DNA of 64,000 bases, from the NCBI GenBank assembly GCA_947044405.1, contig CAMRHE010000011.1, forward strand, positions 3,526,501 to 3,590,500, read 5' to 3'. The notes under the pieces are model-generated. The model ran no database searches. It saw nothing but the letters and a program-made list of their open reading frames with translations, and was not told the origin of the DNA. The stretch comes from Leptodactylus fallax. Lineage: Eukaryota > Chordata > Amphibia > Anura > Leptodactylidae. The stretch's first letter is position 1. Every line of letters begins with the position of its first letter. The translations under genes were made by a program, and so were the position numbers. Of this stretch, positions 10,285 through 22,090 are shown one piece after another.

Positions 10285-11314
10285 AATGGGACATATAATA
10301 GTGTGTGCAGGGGCCACTATCGGGCAAAATACTCAGTGCAGGGGCCACTATGGGGCAAAATACTCAGTGCAGGGGCCACTATGGGGAATAATAGTGTGTG
10401 CAGGGGCCACTATGGGATATAACACTGTGTGCAGGGGCCACTATGGGATATAATACTGTGTGCAGGGGCCACTATAGGGAATGATACTGTGTGCAGGGGC
10501 CACTATGGGGCATGATACTGTGTGCAGGGGCCACTATGGGACATGATACTGTGTGCAGGGGCCACTATGGGGCATGATACTGTGTGCAGGGGCCACTATG
10601 GGACATGATACTGTGTGCAGGGGCCACTATGGGACATGATACTGTGTGCAGGGGCCACTATGGGGCATGATACTGTGTGCAGGGGCCACTATGGGACATG
10701 ATACTGTGTGCAGCGGCCACTATGGGGCATGATACTGTGTGCAGGGGCCACTATGGGACATGATACTGTGTGCAGCGGCCACTATGGGACATGATACTGT
10801 GTGCAGGGGCCACTATGGGACATGATACTGTGTGCAGGGGCCACTATGGGACATGATACTGTGTGCAGCAGCCACTATGGGGCATGATACTGTGTGCAGG
10901 GGCCACTATGGGACATGATACTGTGTCAGGGGCCACTATGGGACATGATACTGTGTGCAGCGGCCACTATGGGACATGATACTGTGTGCAGGGGCCACTA
11001 TGGGACATGATACTGTGTGCAGGGGCCACTATGGGGCATGATACTGTGTGCAGGGGCCACTATGGGACATGATACTGTGTGCAGGGGCCACTATGGGACA
11101 TGATACTGTGTGCAGGGGCCATTATGGGGCATGATACTGTGTGCAGGGACCACTATGGGACATGATACTGTGTGCAGGGGCCACTATGGGGAATGATACT
11201 GTGTGCAGGGGCCACTATGGGCCATAATACTGTATGCAGGGGCCACTATGGGGCATGATACTGTGTGCAGGGGCCACTATGGGACATGATACTGTGTGCA
11301 GGGGCCATTATGGG
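10285..11314. repeat. 31-bp minisatellite, long array (about 33 units)
   Basis: Units alternate between CACTATGGGACATGATACTG and CACTATGGGGCATGATACTG with GTGTGCAGGGGC. They are very homogeneous, so the array was amplified recently. It is interrupted at 11314 by the nested hAT and resumes at 14197. Confidence 0.95.
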
Positions 11315-11961
11315 CAGGGTCGGACTGGCCCACCTGGGAAACGGTGAAACCACCTGTGGGCCCGAGCCCCGACTATTAGTCCTCATCTCATGGGGGCCCG
11401 ATCGGGATCCTGACCATCCCGATCGGGCCCCTGACCAGTGGCATTACGATCGCGGTCGCAGGGGTTGCGACCGCGACCGGACCCGGCAGGGTACGGGGCC
11501 CGCGGTCAGCTGGAGATGGCCGGGGTCCCGGACCACTATGATAGCGGTCGGGGAAAGCCTGGTTCCCCGACCGCTATACATACTGTTATTGGAAAGGAGT
11601 CCTGGCATATTGCAGGCCCCTTTCCAATAGATGGCAGGGCAGGGCACCCAGGGGGAGGTGTCTGAAAATAATAAACACATATTCTCACCTCTCCTGGGCG
11701 CAGCGTCTTCTCCAGCGTTCCTCCGTCATGTGACTGAGGCCTGTGATTAGGCCCCGGCGGTCACATGGGGCGCGACCGCGTAATGACGTCAGTGCGCCCC
11801 CACGTGACCGCTGAGGCCCAATCACAGGCCTCGGCAGCGACGTCGGAAGAGGGTCTGAAGACGCTGAAGATGGCAGGATGGAGTGAGGATGCCAAGGGAA
11901 GATAAAGCAAGGTGAGTATGAGAGTTTGTTATTTTTAATCACTTTCCCCTCGGCCTCCGAT

Positions 11962-12003
11962 TTATTATACTCTGGGGTTTGAGGAGACCCCAAAGTATAA
12001 TAA
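11962..12003. repeat. Imperfect copy of the shared hairpin
   Basis: TTATTATACTCTGGGGTTT, GAGG loop, AGACCCCAAAGTATAATAA. It has the same stem family as at 6720 and 10229 but lies in a hAT with different ends. Confidence 0.85.
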
Positions 12004-12029
12004 TAGCACTGAAGCGGAGCGGAGGGGGC

Positions 12030-12460
12030 TATTGGGCGCATATAATACTGGGTGGGGGCCACCATGGAGCTTATAATACTGTGTGGGGGCCACCATGGAG
12101 CTTATAATACTGGGTGGGGGCCACTGTGGAGCTTATAATACTGGGTGGCGGCCACTGTGGAGCTTATAATACTGGGTGGGGGCCACTGTGGGGAGTATAT
12201 AATACTGGGTGGGGGCCACTGTGGGGAGTATATAATATTGGGTGGGGGCCACTGTGGGGAGTATATAATATTGGGTAGGGGCCACTGTGGGGAGTATATA
12301 ATACTGGGTGGGGGCCACTGTGGGGAGTTTATAATACTGTGTGGGGGCCCCTGTGGAGCTTATAATACTGGATGGGGGCCACTGTGGAGCTTATAATACT
12401 GGGTGGGGGCCACTGTGGAGCTTATAATACTGCTTGGGGGCCACTGTGGAGCTTATACTC
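12030..12460. repeat. 31-33-bp minisatellite variant
   Basis: Units CTGGGTGGGGGCCACTGTGG plus AGCTTATAATA (31 bp) or GGAGTATATAATA (33 bp). They are clearly related to the GGGGCCACTATGGGGCATAATA unit but form a distinct sub-family. Confidence 0.9.
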
Positions 12461-12898
12461 CATATAGTGGCTCCTTCATTTTTTTTAATTACGCCGGGGC
12501 AGGTGAAAAAAACAAAACAAAAAAACCCCCACAAACTCTTTCCTGTCCCCAGTGTCTCCCAGAGCAGTTTGGTCCTGCAGCTCTGTTGTTTTCTTCCAGC
12601 GCAAGTTCCCTCTGCACACGACTACTTGTGACATCACGTTTCCCCTGAGGACAATCAGTGGCCTAAGGGAAGGGACCTGGGACGTCACAGCCAGTGAGGA
12701 CTTCCGGCAAAAAGAAGACAGCGGAGCTGCAGGACCGGACCGTGCTGGGAGGACACCGGAGACAGGTGAGTATGTTTAGCATGTTTTTTTTTTTTTGGGG
12801 TGGGGGTAGGGGGGATTCACCTCCCCCAGACTAATTATAAAAAAGAAAAAAATTATACTGGACAATCTCTTTAAAGTGTGGTGCATTAGGGGTGTATA

Positions 12899-13317
12899 TT
12901 AAAGGGGTTGTCCAGGCATAATTTGTTATGGTTTATCCTCAGGATAGGCCACAGATACCTGATCTGTAGGGGGCTGACCCCGGACCGATCAGCTGTTCGG
13001 AGTCAGTTCTGATGCCCGTACTGTACACAATACAGGGCCAGAAGCAGAAAGCTCTGTCCACTGTATAGGGGCCGGGCACATTCACTGTATCTCAGCACTT
13101 ATTGAAGTCAGTAGGATCTGAGCTGCAGTGAAGGCGCCGGGCTGCTATACAGCGGATGGAGCTTTCTGCTTCTGGCCCTGTGTTGTGTACAGAATGGGCT
13201 TCGGAAGTGGCTCCGAACAGCTGATGGGGCCGTGTGTCAGCCCCCTAGTGATCAGGTATTTATGGCCTATCCTGAGCATAGGCCATAAAAAAGATTAACC
13301 CTGGACAACCCCTTTAA
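12899..13317. mobile_element. TTAA-flanked palindromic MITE
   Basis: TTAAAGGGGTTGTCCAGG at the left and CTGGACAACCCCTTTAA at the right. The halves fold on each other (TTTCTGCTTCTGGCCCTGTG against CAGGGCCAGAAGCAGAAAG). TTAA duplication and no ORF fit a Kolobok- or piggyBac-type nonautonomous element; which of the two cannot be told here. Partial relatives occur at 14784, 21832, 41264 and 54419. Confidence 0.8.
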
Positions 13318-13493
13318 TATGCATCACACAGTTTAATGTCCCTCCCCCCACAGGATGTTAGCCCCCATCACTGCTCCCACACAATATAATGACCCCATCA
13401 CTATTCCCCATACAGTATGGGGGACCAGTGAAGAGGCCACTATGTGGGGGGACCAGTGAAGTGACCATAGAAAAATTTGGCCCAGACAACCCC

Positions 13494-13844
13494 TTAAAAG
13501 AGGTCATCCATAAACTGGAGCGACCACTGTGTTGGCCGCCAGGGAGGTGTAAAAATAAGATTTTTAAAAAAGCATACTCACCTGTCCCCAGCACCCCGTG
13601 TTCCCCTGCCTGTGTCTGTTCGGTCTCATGGCGGCGCCTCATTTCTGGAAATCCTGTACCTAATTGGTCTTAGCGATCACGAGGTGCAGGACTCCCAGCA
13701 AGGAGTCGCCGGCATGAGACTGAATGGACAGCGGACAACAGAGTGCTGGGAACAGGTGAGTATGCTTTTTAATGTACTTATTTTTTACTTTACACCTCCC
13801 GCCAGCTACATGGGTTTCTCCAATTCCTTCGACAACCTCTTTAA
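13494..13844. mobile_element. TTAA-flanked palindromic MITE, second family
   Basis: TTAAAAGAGGTCATCC on the left and GACAACCTCTTTAA on the right. Internal CATACTCACCTG (13573) and CAGGTGAGTATG (13753) are convergent complements, and GGCGGCGCC/GTCGCCGGC stretches sit between. A further TTAAAGGATTTATCC begins at 13841, the left end of another diverged copy running to roughly 14150. Confidence 0.7.
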
Positions 13845-14196
13845 AGGATTTATCCATCTTCCTAATATTGATGGCCTGTCCTTAGGATAGGCCAGCAATA
13901 TTACATCTGCGATGATACAACAGCCAGGACCTCTGCAGATCAGCTTTTCCAGGACAATGCGGCTACAGGTAAAGGTAACAATTCTAGGAGCCACGCTGTT
14001 CACTTGCCATACAAGGTGTAGCAGTAGGTTTAGGTAGTGCAGTAGTGCACATGGTATAGTGGGTGAGCAGCATGGCTCCCGACATGTTATTACCTTTAGC
14101 CGCCCTGTCTCGGTACCGCTGATCTGCAGGGGTTCTGATGGTGGGCCCCTAGAAACAATTCCACTGGTGGGCCCTAGACATCCCAGTCCGACACTG

Positions 14197-14530
14197 ATTA
14201 TGGGGCATGATACTGTGTGCAGGGGCCACTATGGGACATGATACTGTGTGCAGGGGCCACTATGGGGCATGATACTGTGTGCAGGGGCCACTATGTGCCA
14301 TGATACTGTATGTAGGGACCACTATGGGGCTTGATACTGTGTACAGGGGCCACTATGGGGCATGATACTGTGTGCAGGGGCCATTATGGGGCATGATACT
14401 GTGTGCAGGGGCCACTATGGGACATGATACTGTGTGCAGGGGCCACTATGGGGCATGATCTGTGTGCAGGGGCCACTATGGGGCATAATACTGTGTGCAG
14501 GAGCCACTATGGCGCATAATAGTGTGCGCA
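14197..14530. repeat. 31-bp minisatellite, continuation
   Basis: Right part of the array interrupted at 11314. Units are the same GGGGCCACTATGGGGCATGATACTG type and become more diverged toward the element end, followed by a G-rich stretch (14540-14620). Confidence 0.9.
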
Positions 14531-14783
14531 GAAATGCGTTTTTTGGGGGGGGGGGGGTTGGAGGGGGCGGTGTGGGGGGAGGGGGCGATTCGGTGCAGCG
14601 GTTCAGGGTGGGGGGGCCCCCATGTCAAATGTAATGTCAAATGTTCGCCTTGGGGCCCAGCCATTCCTAGTTACGCCACTGGGCACAGCTCCTATGGCCA
14701 TATCATCATTGCTCTTTTTATAATAAATTGCAAACAAGAATGACATTCTTACTGCTGCTAATGTAGTGCAGGGCAGGCAGAGG

Positions 14784-15140
14784 TTAAAGAGGATGTGGAG
14801 GAATTTTTATTTATGGCCTAAATATGTAATCGATTGGATCATCTGTTCGGGGCCACTATGACTGCACAGAGCCAGAAGCAGAGGGTTCCATTCCATGTAT
14901 AGTGACCTTGCAGCTGTACTGAAGCTCTGTTAACAATTGACTTCAATGGGAGCTGAGCTGCAGTACCAGTGCCTTTGAACTATAAAGGGCACTGAGCCTT
15001 CTGCTTCTATCTCCCTGGAGTGTATAATATGGGTATGAGAAGTGGCCCTGAACAGATGATCCATGCAGGGCACAGCTATTGGGCCCCCACCAATCACATG
15101 ATAAATAAAAATTCCAGGACAACCACTGGAATAATATGCT
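14784..15140. mobile_element. TTAA-type MITE, diverged
   Basis: It starts TTAAAGAGGATGTGG. The two halves fold: AGAGCCAGAAGCAGAGGGTTCC against GAGCCTTCTGCTTCTATCTCC. It ends near CCAGGACAACCACTGG without a clean TTAA. Confidence 0.6.
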
Positions 15141-15499
15141 GGTTGGCATTATGAGCAGAGCATTAGTGATAAAAGGGGACTATTTGTGTTCCCATATAGA
15201 GGTATGGAGGTAACTCTGACACTAGTGGAGTGGCTGACATTATGAGGGGCACATTGTACAATAAAAGGAGTTATATGTGGATTATACTGTTGGGGCATGG
15301 GGGAATCTGTCTTGTAGTAAGGGATTGACATGACACTATTGGGCCCTGATATTTAATAACTCTATATGTGTATAAATAGTTTTTGTGCTGGAAAGGACAT
15401 TTGCCTTTGTTGCTTGTGCCAATGATCTTTAAAGGACCTTAGGAATGCTCCTGGAAGCGCCAAAGATCAACAGTACAGAACACTGAATTGACAGTGTCA

Positions 15500-15584
15500 T
15501 GGTGTTGTAGGTGCAAAATGTTAGCATTTGGGGCCCCACTTTTTCATTTTGCCCAGGGCCACACTTTGTCTAAAACCGACACTG
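15500..15584. mobile_element. hAT-like terminal segment (second copy)
   Basis: From TTAGCATTTGGGGCCCC to CTAAAACCGACACTG (ends 15584). Near-duplicate of 840-924. The flanking 8-mer would be CTCATAGT, but no partner was found. Confidence 0.4.
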
Positions 15585-16031
15585 CTCATAGTAGACTTAC
15601 AATAATGGGCAGGACGTACCGGCACAGGTGATGACGTTACTGCATCACGTCAACTGTGCCGGGCCCGGAACAAGCACGAGAGTGCAACTACAGGAGAAGA
15701 TGTCCGCTGCTCCGGTCATCGGGTGATCGTGGTAAGGTGAGTATAAGATTTATTGTTTTTTTGTTTTTAAAGACAATGGGGACAATTACTGCTGAGGAGG
15801 CACTTACCTCTGAATAATAAATAATAGTCCCTACTTATAAATAATAGTCCCTGCTTATAAATAATGGCCACCTTATAAATATTATTGATAAGGGGGCAGT
15901 TACCTGTGAACAGGAACTAATATTTATAAGGTGGGACTACTATTAAGTGCAGTCCACGTATATTGTATGGGGCCAGTAAGAAGGAATTATACTATGTGGG
16001 GGCAATTTTAATTTGGGTGGGTCAGGTATGT
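15585..16031. repeat. GC-rich core and degenerate TATTAT repeat
   Basis: 15600-15780 is GC-rich sequence with CATCACGTCA/GATGACG motifs and an AGGTGAGTA motif (15735-15743), like the cores of the minisatellite hATs. 15790-15930 holds degenerate CTTATAAATAATAG units related to the array at 310-735. It is probably internal sequence of the hAT family ending at 15584. No gene. Confidence 0.4.
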
Positions 16032-16700
16032 TTAACGACTTCCGGACCACCCATTAGGTTTTTACGTCCGGAAGGTGGTCTAGTTCTGCAAGGATGTACC
16101 AGTACGTCCAAGCAGAACTCAGCAGCTGCACGAAATCATGCAGCTGCTGAAATGGGGAGGCGGCTGTAACTTCAGCCAGAGCTCCCAGAGAAAAGGCAGG
16201 GAAGGTTTATTACCTTCCCGCCTTCCTGATTGCTGTGTATACAGTGCTCAATGAGAGCGGTATACAGCGCTATGGGTGCCGCCATGTTGCAGCTCCCCTC
16301 TGACCCGGCAGTCACGTGATCAGAGTCTGTTAGAGCTGCTGGCTCCTACAGGACCCAGATCAGCTCTATAGTAACGTGCAGGAGGCTGTATTCCTCCTGC
16401 AACTGGGGCTAAATGTACCAGCCCCAGATACAGGGCAAATCAGCCTCCTCTACAAAAAGAAACTGTGATCAGATGTCCCAAAGGTCTATTATGACCTTAT
16501 GGGGACACAATATTAAAAAAAATAAAAATAAAAATAAAAAAAGTAAAAAATAAAATAATTTAAAAAGTAAATGAAATAATACGCCAATAAAACACCCTTA
16601 TTAAAGGTGAAAATGGGTTTTGTGATATTTTTTTTGTAGTTTTGAGCATTTTATTTACCTTTTAGGGAGCTTCACTATGTAACCACTTGATTGCTTTAAT
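16032..16700. mobile_element. TTAA-type element, left part
   Basis: It begins TTAACGACTTCCGGACCACC. Foldback pairs lie inside (TTTTTACGTCCGGAAGG/CCAGTACGTCC; GCAGCTGC pairs). The A-rich 16510-16590 stretch and the AATAAAACACCC that follows have no clear right TTAA. No coding frame. Confidence 0.45.
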
Positions 16701-16865
16701 GATAGTCTGCATTTCTGCCTCTGCTAGGCGTAATGGATATGACCATGAATGCAGGAAATTTCTGTGGTACTTGTCAGAAACCCAGCCATGATTTCCTTAT
16801 TCAAAAATGTAGGCCAGGCAACACTCAAGTTGTGAATCATGAGGGGCTGACCCCCTTGATTCAGC

Positions 16866-16887
16866 AAAAAAAAAAAAAAAAAAAAAT
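16866..16887. repeat. Poly(A) tract
   Basis: Uninterrupted A run at the abrupt left breakpoint of the Tc1 remnant. Small ORFs through it are artefacts. Confidence 0.85.
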
Positions 16888-17642
16888 TGAACTGTGGAGT
16901 ACTCGATGGCACACCGGAGAATTACCCACAGGAACAAAGACCTTAATTTTTGGAGACATGTCCTGTGGTCTGGCGAAACTAAAATTGAACTGTTTGGCCA
17001 TAATGACCATCGTTACATTTGGAGGAAAAAGGGAAAAGCTTGCAAGCCTAAGAACACTATCCCAACTGTGAAAAACGATGGTGGCAGTTTCATGTTGTGG
17101 GGTTGTTTTGCTGCAGAAGGGACTGATGCACTTCACAAAATAGATTGCATCATGAGGAAAGAGCATTATGTGGCAATACTGAAGCAACATCTCAAGACAT
17201 CAGCCAGGAAGTTAAAGCTTGGGCGCAAATGGGTCTTCCAAATGGACAATGACTCAAAACATACTGCCAAACTGGTTACAAAGTGGCTTAAGGATAACAA
17301 AGTCAATGTTTTGGAGTGGCCATGACAAAGCCCTGATCTCAATCCTATTGAAAATTTATGTGCAAACCTGAAAAGGTAGGTGTGAGCAAGGTGGCCTACA
17401 AACATGGCTCAGTTACACCAGTTCTGTCAGGAGGAATGGGCCCAAATTCCTACCAACTATTATGAGAAGCTTTGACTTTGCAGAAAGTAATAAAAATGCT
17501 TTAAAAATTCTCTCTCTCAATAATTTTGGTAATCCTAATTGACCTAAAACGGCAAAGGTATGTTCTGATTTCATGTCAGATAGTGAGAAAAATATGCATA
17601 TGTGATTTTTAATTTGGGTATGTAAACTTCTGGTTTCAATTA
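16888..17642 (+). mobile_element. Tc1/mariner remnant (family 2), 5' truncated
   Basis: The left side is lost at the A tract. The right end is preserved as ATGTAAACTTCTGGTTTCAA, the outer terminal-repeat style of Sleeping Beauty-like Tc1 elements of fish and frogs (family knowledge). A second 3' fragment of the same family is at 39920-40258. Confidence 0.75.
16894..17475 (+). pseudogene. Tc1 transposase catalytic-domain fragment
   Basis: It begins inside the catalytic domain at RRITHRNKDLNFW. The first catalytic aspartate is lost: LWSGETKIELFG has G where D is expected. The second block is intact apart from a P-to-S change (QMDNDSKHTAK). A TGA at 17323-17325 interrupts just before [10 protein letters not shown], whose glutamate is still encoded. 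Further stops follow (after NLKR and in the C-terminal helix). The N-terminal DNA-binding region is absent. This is dead sequence. Confidence 0.85.
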
Positions 17643-18329
17643 TACTTCTCTTGTTGTGACGTACAGTATCTACTCTCCGTTCAGCTAATCTACACCTACA
17701 AACTTATCCCTGTATAAATCTTATACCACCCTATTGTCTTCTACTCCCCACCAAGCCTCCTCCCCCCCTTGGGGTTCACTATTACCAGAATTCAGAATAT
17801 ACCCGACATTTACTGGAGCTGAATTATTATGTGATCTGGTTGGGGCGATTCCTCCTGTTTGCATATTGTTGTCCTATACTCACACATTTTTTTTTGATTG
17901 CCTTAGTGTCACACCTGATTTTCTGGTCATTTCCTGTATCTACACAAGTGGCTACCAACCGAAATACAGTACACAGGATTTTTGCTTGAACAAGTCCACA
18001 ATTGGATGTAATCCTCCAGTGTGCCACTGAGTACCCCACGCCACAAAAAAATTGGCCTGAACTCAACAATCCATCTGATCATCAATTACCCATTGTTATC
18101 CGCAAACAGCTAATTGACTTTCACTTGGTACCCACTCTTGAATAATTTTCAGATAATTGCTATGTACTTGTTGGGGGACTACAACAATAGGGTATAGTTA
18201 TATTCCATTATATGTGCAAAGACAGATTCTTAATTCTTATATGTAACCATATATCATCTATTTATTGTTATTTATATGTACTTATGATGTAAAAATGTAT
18301 AAATTGATTTTTTTGATTTCTGTATATTT
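17643..18329. other. No supported gene
   Basis: AT-rich sequence with no recognisable terminal repeats. The 98-aa ORF at 17734-18030 has no family features I can identify. Confidence 0.3.
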
Positions 18330-18415
18330 TTCTACAGCCTGTTGAAGGGTGTCCAACCTGAAACATTGTAATCAACACACAATTAAACTATTAAGAAGCA
18401 TAACCTTTATTGGAG
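18330..18415 (+). mobile_element. Penelope-like 3' tail (possible)
   Basis: The phrase CCTGTTGAAGGGTGTCC, then CCTGAAACATTGTAATCAAC and an AATTAAAC...ACCTTTATTGGAGTGCGG tail resemble the GAAACGTTG...AATAAATCTTC tail of the Penelope-like element at 35545-35600. Short and uncertain. Confidence 0.35.
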
Positions 18416-18625
18416 TGCGGTTCAATGATTTCCTTCTTGTGGCCAGGTTATCAAGGAGAGAAACTACAAAAACAAGAAGATAATTCAGCTACAATAAGGA
18501 CATCATGGCTGGATTTCAGAAAATATAAAGTTCCTGCACTCATGGTCATATCTATTGGCAACCAATCAAGACAACAAACTGTCATCTCTAAGATTATTAA
18601 AGAAAATCTTTATGGCCAGGGCCTC
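18416..18625. repeat. Foldback MITE half (as 1381-1545)
   Basis: Shares GCTACAATAAGGACATCATGG and GGCAACCAATCAAGACAACA with 1480-1575. Confidence 0.5.
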
Positions 18626-18689
18626 ACGTTGCAGAAATGTTGTGCCAAAAACATTTCACTAACTTCAGTAACTATATGTTCTGGCTAAT

Positions 18690-18905
18690 TCCCTCCACAC
18701 ATTGACAAAAAAAAATCTGCAGTGGAAATGCTGCGATTTAAAAACCATTGCGTTTTTGTATATCGCAGCATGTCAATTTTACCTATGTAAACACTGGCGG
18801 TTTCCGTATAGGTATATTAGAGACAGAAAGTCTGCAAAGGAAAATTCTGCTGACTTTCTGTGAAAAGCGCTGTGGAAAAAACATGACATTTGGGGTCTTA
18901 ACCTA
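18690..18905. repeat. Foldback MITE, GCAGAAAGTC family
   Basis: Contains GTTTCCGTATAGGTATATTAG, GACAGAAAGTCTGC and GACTTTCTGTGAAAAGCGC. Copies occur at 42255-42600, 47360-47500 (partial) and 57957-58275. No ORF. Confidence 0.65.
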
Positions 18906-19026
18906 TAACTCTGCAAGATTTTATAATTATTTGTATTTACAAAAATGATTCATTTTTTTCATCATCAAGTCATTTTATCTTCAAATTTAAATATGGAGGA
19001 TTATATAAGTATCACAGTTAAAAAGA

Positions 19027-19028
<2 letters not shown>

Positions 19029-19058
<30 letters not shown>

Positions 19059-19066
19059 CTGTATAT
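19029..19066. repeat. (TA)n microsatellite
   Basis: TA run followed by ACTGTATATATATTTTTT. Confidence 0.85.
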
Positions 19067-19707
19067 ATATTTTTTTTTTCTTTAATTTATTATTTTTTTT
19101 CATCGCCCATTATTATGTCCAAATAGACTTGTCATTAGTCCCTGAACTATGATGAATATAGTTCCATGTAACCAGTAATTATTGTATGGATAGCAAAGCT
19201 TGAAAAATGGCACTTTCCCATTAGCAAAATGGTGAGGCTGTGGATTTAATATGTGTTCTTCTCATATGATATATACGCTATCCTCTATATATTTACGGCA
19301 TATTGCTGATACATAGCATACACGCATGTACAATAGAAACGCCTAGTAGCTGAATGGCGATTTGGAGCATAATACATACTACTGCACATATGCGATTATG
19401 AAGAATTCTGGGTATGTGCTATAATAACTGTATCGGCAGAAGTTTATGAATGGGGCATACAGGTCTGCAGTAAGTGTTTTTTACTCACCAGTCATGAATT
19501 AATGTATTGCACATGAATTCACTAATGATTAATTATGGGTTTGATATTATATTTAATGCACTGGAATATATATTTATTCTCTATATAGGTATTTATACTG
19601 TGAAACACATGCATTTTAAAATATGTATTTTGAACTTTATATGGCACTTTGTATGTATGAAGATTACACTGATTATTGTATTTAATTGAAATATAGCACT
19701 TGATATA
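19067..19707. other. No supported gene
   Basis: AT-rich sequence with no clear repeats or coding frame. Confidence 0.3.
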
Positions 19708-20639
<932 letters not shown>

Positions 20640-20642
<3 letters not shown>

Positions 20643-20656
20643 TGTGTGTGTGTGTG

Positions 20657-20695
<39 letters not shown>
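20640..20695. repeat. (TG)n(TA)n microsatellite
   Basis: TGTGTG run then TA run at the right border of the Tc1 element. The small YIYIYI ORFs here are artefacts. Confidence 0.9.
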
Positions 20696-20696
<1 letters not shown>

Positions 20697-20895
20697 GTAA
20701 CTTTTGCACTGACACCATGCTTGACAAAGACTCTTGGAAGCTGAAATGTTGCATCATGGAATAAATCTCACCAGAAGGATTTGACCTGACTACAGGAGCG
20801 CCGCCTTTTCTTTGATTACTACTGATGCATTTGTGATCTGAAACTCTGAGCTGAGCACCCATCTTGGTGCTGCTGTGGACTTCCTTTTGTTTACA
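20696..20895 (+). mobile_element. Penelope-like 3' tail
   Basis: GCTGAAATGTTGCATCATGGAATAAATCTCACC parallels the tail of the element at 31.3-35.7 kb (GAAACGTTGCTGC, TATGGAATAAATCTTCACC), and both end in TTGGTGCTGCT...CTT. It is read as a 5'-truncated Penelope-like copy next to a microsatellite. Confidence 0.5.
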
Positions 20896-21819
20896 AATTT
20901 AAATATGGTTATGTTTTGGGTTTAACCATTTAAGAACAAATATAATTTAGGAACTCAATTGCTCAAGGCTCAATTGCTCAAGGTTATTGCTCAAGGCACC
21001 TTACTGTAGGGGAAAGTGCTTTAAATAACCTGGAGATAATGTTGATTAACCAGGGACACTTTATAAGGTGCATGCAATGGCCTGTCAAGAGTAAGGGCAG
21101 AAATTACATGCATGATGTGGCAGCTGCACACAGTAACAAGTGTACAGGGACTGTAAGTACCCCGGTAGCCATGATGCTACAGTACCCCCTCCTTTATAGA
21201 TACAGAATGAAGATGTAATCTACTGAGAAATCTTCTGTTCTCAGCAGGTTTCCAAGATCACTTATCAAAACCTTTCCAGTCCACTAGATCTAATGCTCTC
21301 CTTCCAACACTCTTGACATCAAGAATGTCCTTGACCCCAAGTTTATCTTCAGGACCAAGAGCAGAGTCAGGAATCCTGAAGAAAAAACAGAGAACAGATT
21401 GGATAAGAAGGTGCAGAGAAGGTGGAACACCTTGTAAAACACTGGTTTAATCTGTCTCAAAACCTCAAAAGAGAAAAAGGAGAAAATTTGTAGGAGAGTA
21501 CTCTCCTACAAACTTTCTTAGAGGAAAACCAGATTTATCCCAATGGGTCAAGCAACTACAAATTGATGTAGAAAGTTGCCACAGCATCAGAGTCTATAAA
21601 AGCTTAATCAATGAAGGGCACATCACCACACAATAAAATCTTGGTATCAATCAGTTTTGGAGAAAGGTTTTTCACACAGTGTAGTCTCCTATTAGTCCTT
21701 GGCACTGAAGCTTCCTGGGTTTTTCTGGGAACAGTTCCTGTGATATACATTTATAGTGATTTCAGGTAACTGCATAGTACTAGTGCTGAAAATGTATATC
21801 TAATGTTTCCGAAGGATTA
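20896..21819. other. No supported gene
   Basis: Unique-looking sequence. CTCAATTGCTCAAGG is repeated at 20955-20990. No coding frame or element ends found. Confidence 0.3.
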
Positions 21820-22090
21820 CTTTTTAAAGGGGTTGACCAGGATTTTTTTATGGCTTATCTTTAGTCCATAAATATTTGATTGGTGGAGGATGACAGCTGG
21901 ATCCTGTACAGATCATCTGTTCAGGGCCGCTTCCAACACCTGTACTATACATAGGATGGAACCAAAAGCAGTTGGTTCATTGCCTTGCATAGTGGCTGGG
22001 CACGGATACTGCAGCTCATTGAAGTGAATGGGTACTAAACTGCATTACCAGCACCCTGCAACTTTATAGGGCATGGGGCCAACAGGGTAT
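21820..22090. repeat. TTAA-type MITE, one end only
   Basis: TTTTTAAAGGGGTTGACCAGG at the left, followed by the internal TGTTCAGGGCCGC/AACCAAAAGCAG sequence of the family at 12899-13317. The right end was not found. Confidence 0.6.

Larger units (their letters stand above)
11315..14196. mobile_element. Nested nonautonomous hAT (2882 bp)
   Basis: Ends are CAGGGTCGGACTGGCCCACC (11315) and CCCAGTCCGACACTG (ends 14196), inverted with few mismatches. The 8-bp duplication ATTATGGG is perfect (11307-11314 and 14197-14204) and restores a continuous 31-bp minisatellite when collapsed. It contains a GC-rich core with CG-rich palindromes (11690-11900), the imperfect hairpin (11962-12003), its own 31-33-bp minisatellite (12030-12460) and two to three TTAA MITEs. 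No transposase. Confidence 0.92.
9658..14681. mobile_element. Nonautonomous hAT with minisatellite, containing a nested hAT
   Basis: Ends are CAGGGGCGTAACTATCG (9658) and CCTAGTTACGCCACTG (ends 14681). Flanking 8-mers GGCTCAGC (9650-9657) and GGCACAGC (14682-14689) match at 7 of 8 positions, fitting a hAT target duplication. It is the inverse orientation of the copy at 54984-55762 and of the truncated copy at 2387. After excising the nested 2882-bp element and one 8-bp repeat, about 2.1 kb remains. Order: T tract, two hairpins around a GC-rich core, a long minisatellite and the terminus. It has no coding capacity and must have been mobilised in trans. Confidence 0.85.

Noticed and set aside
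2486..14530. Regularly repeated 31-bp units, CRISPR-like at first sight
   Set aside because: Units are directly adjacent with no spacers, lie inside eukaryotic hAT elements and are minisatellites.
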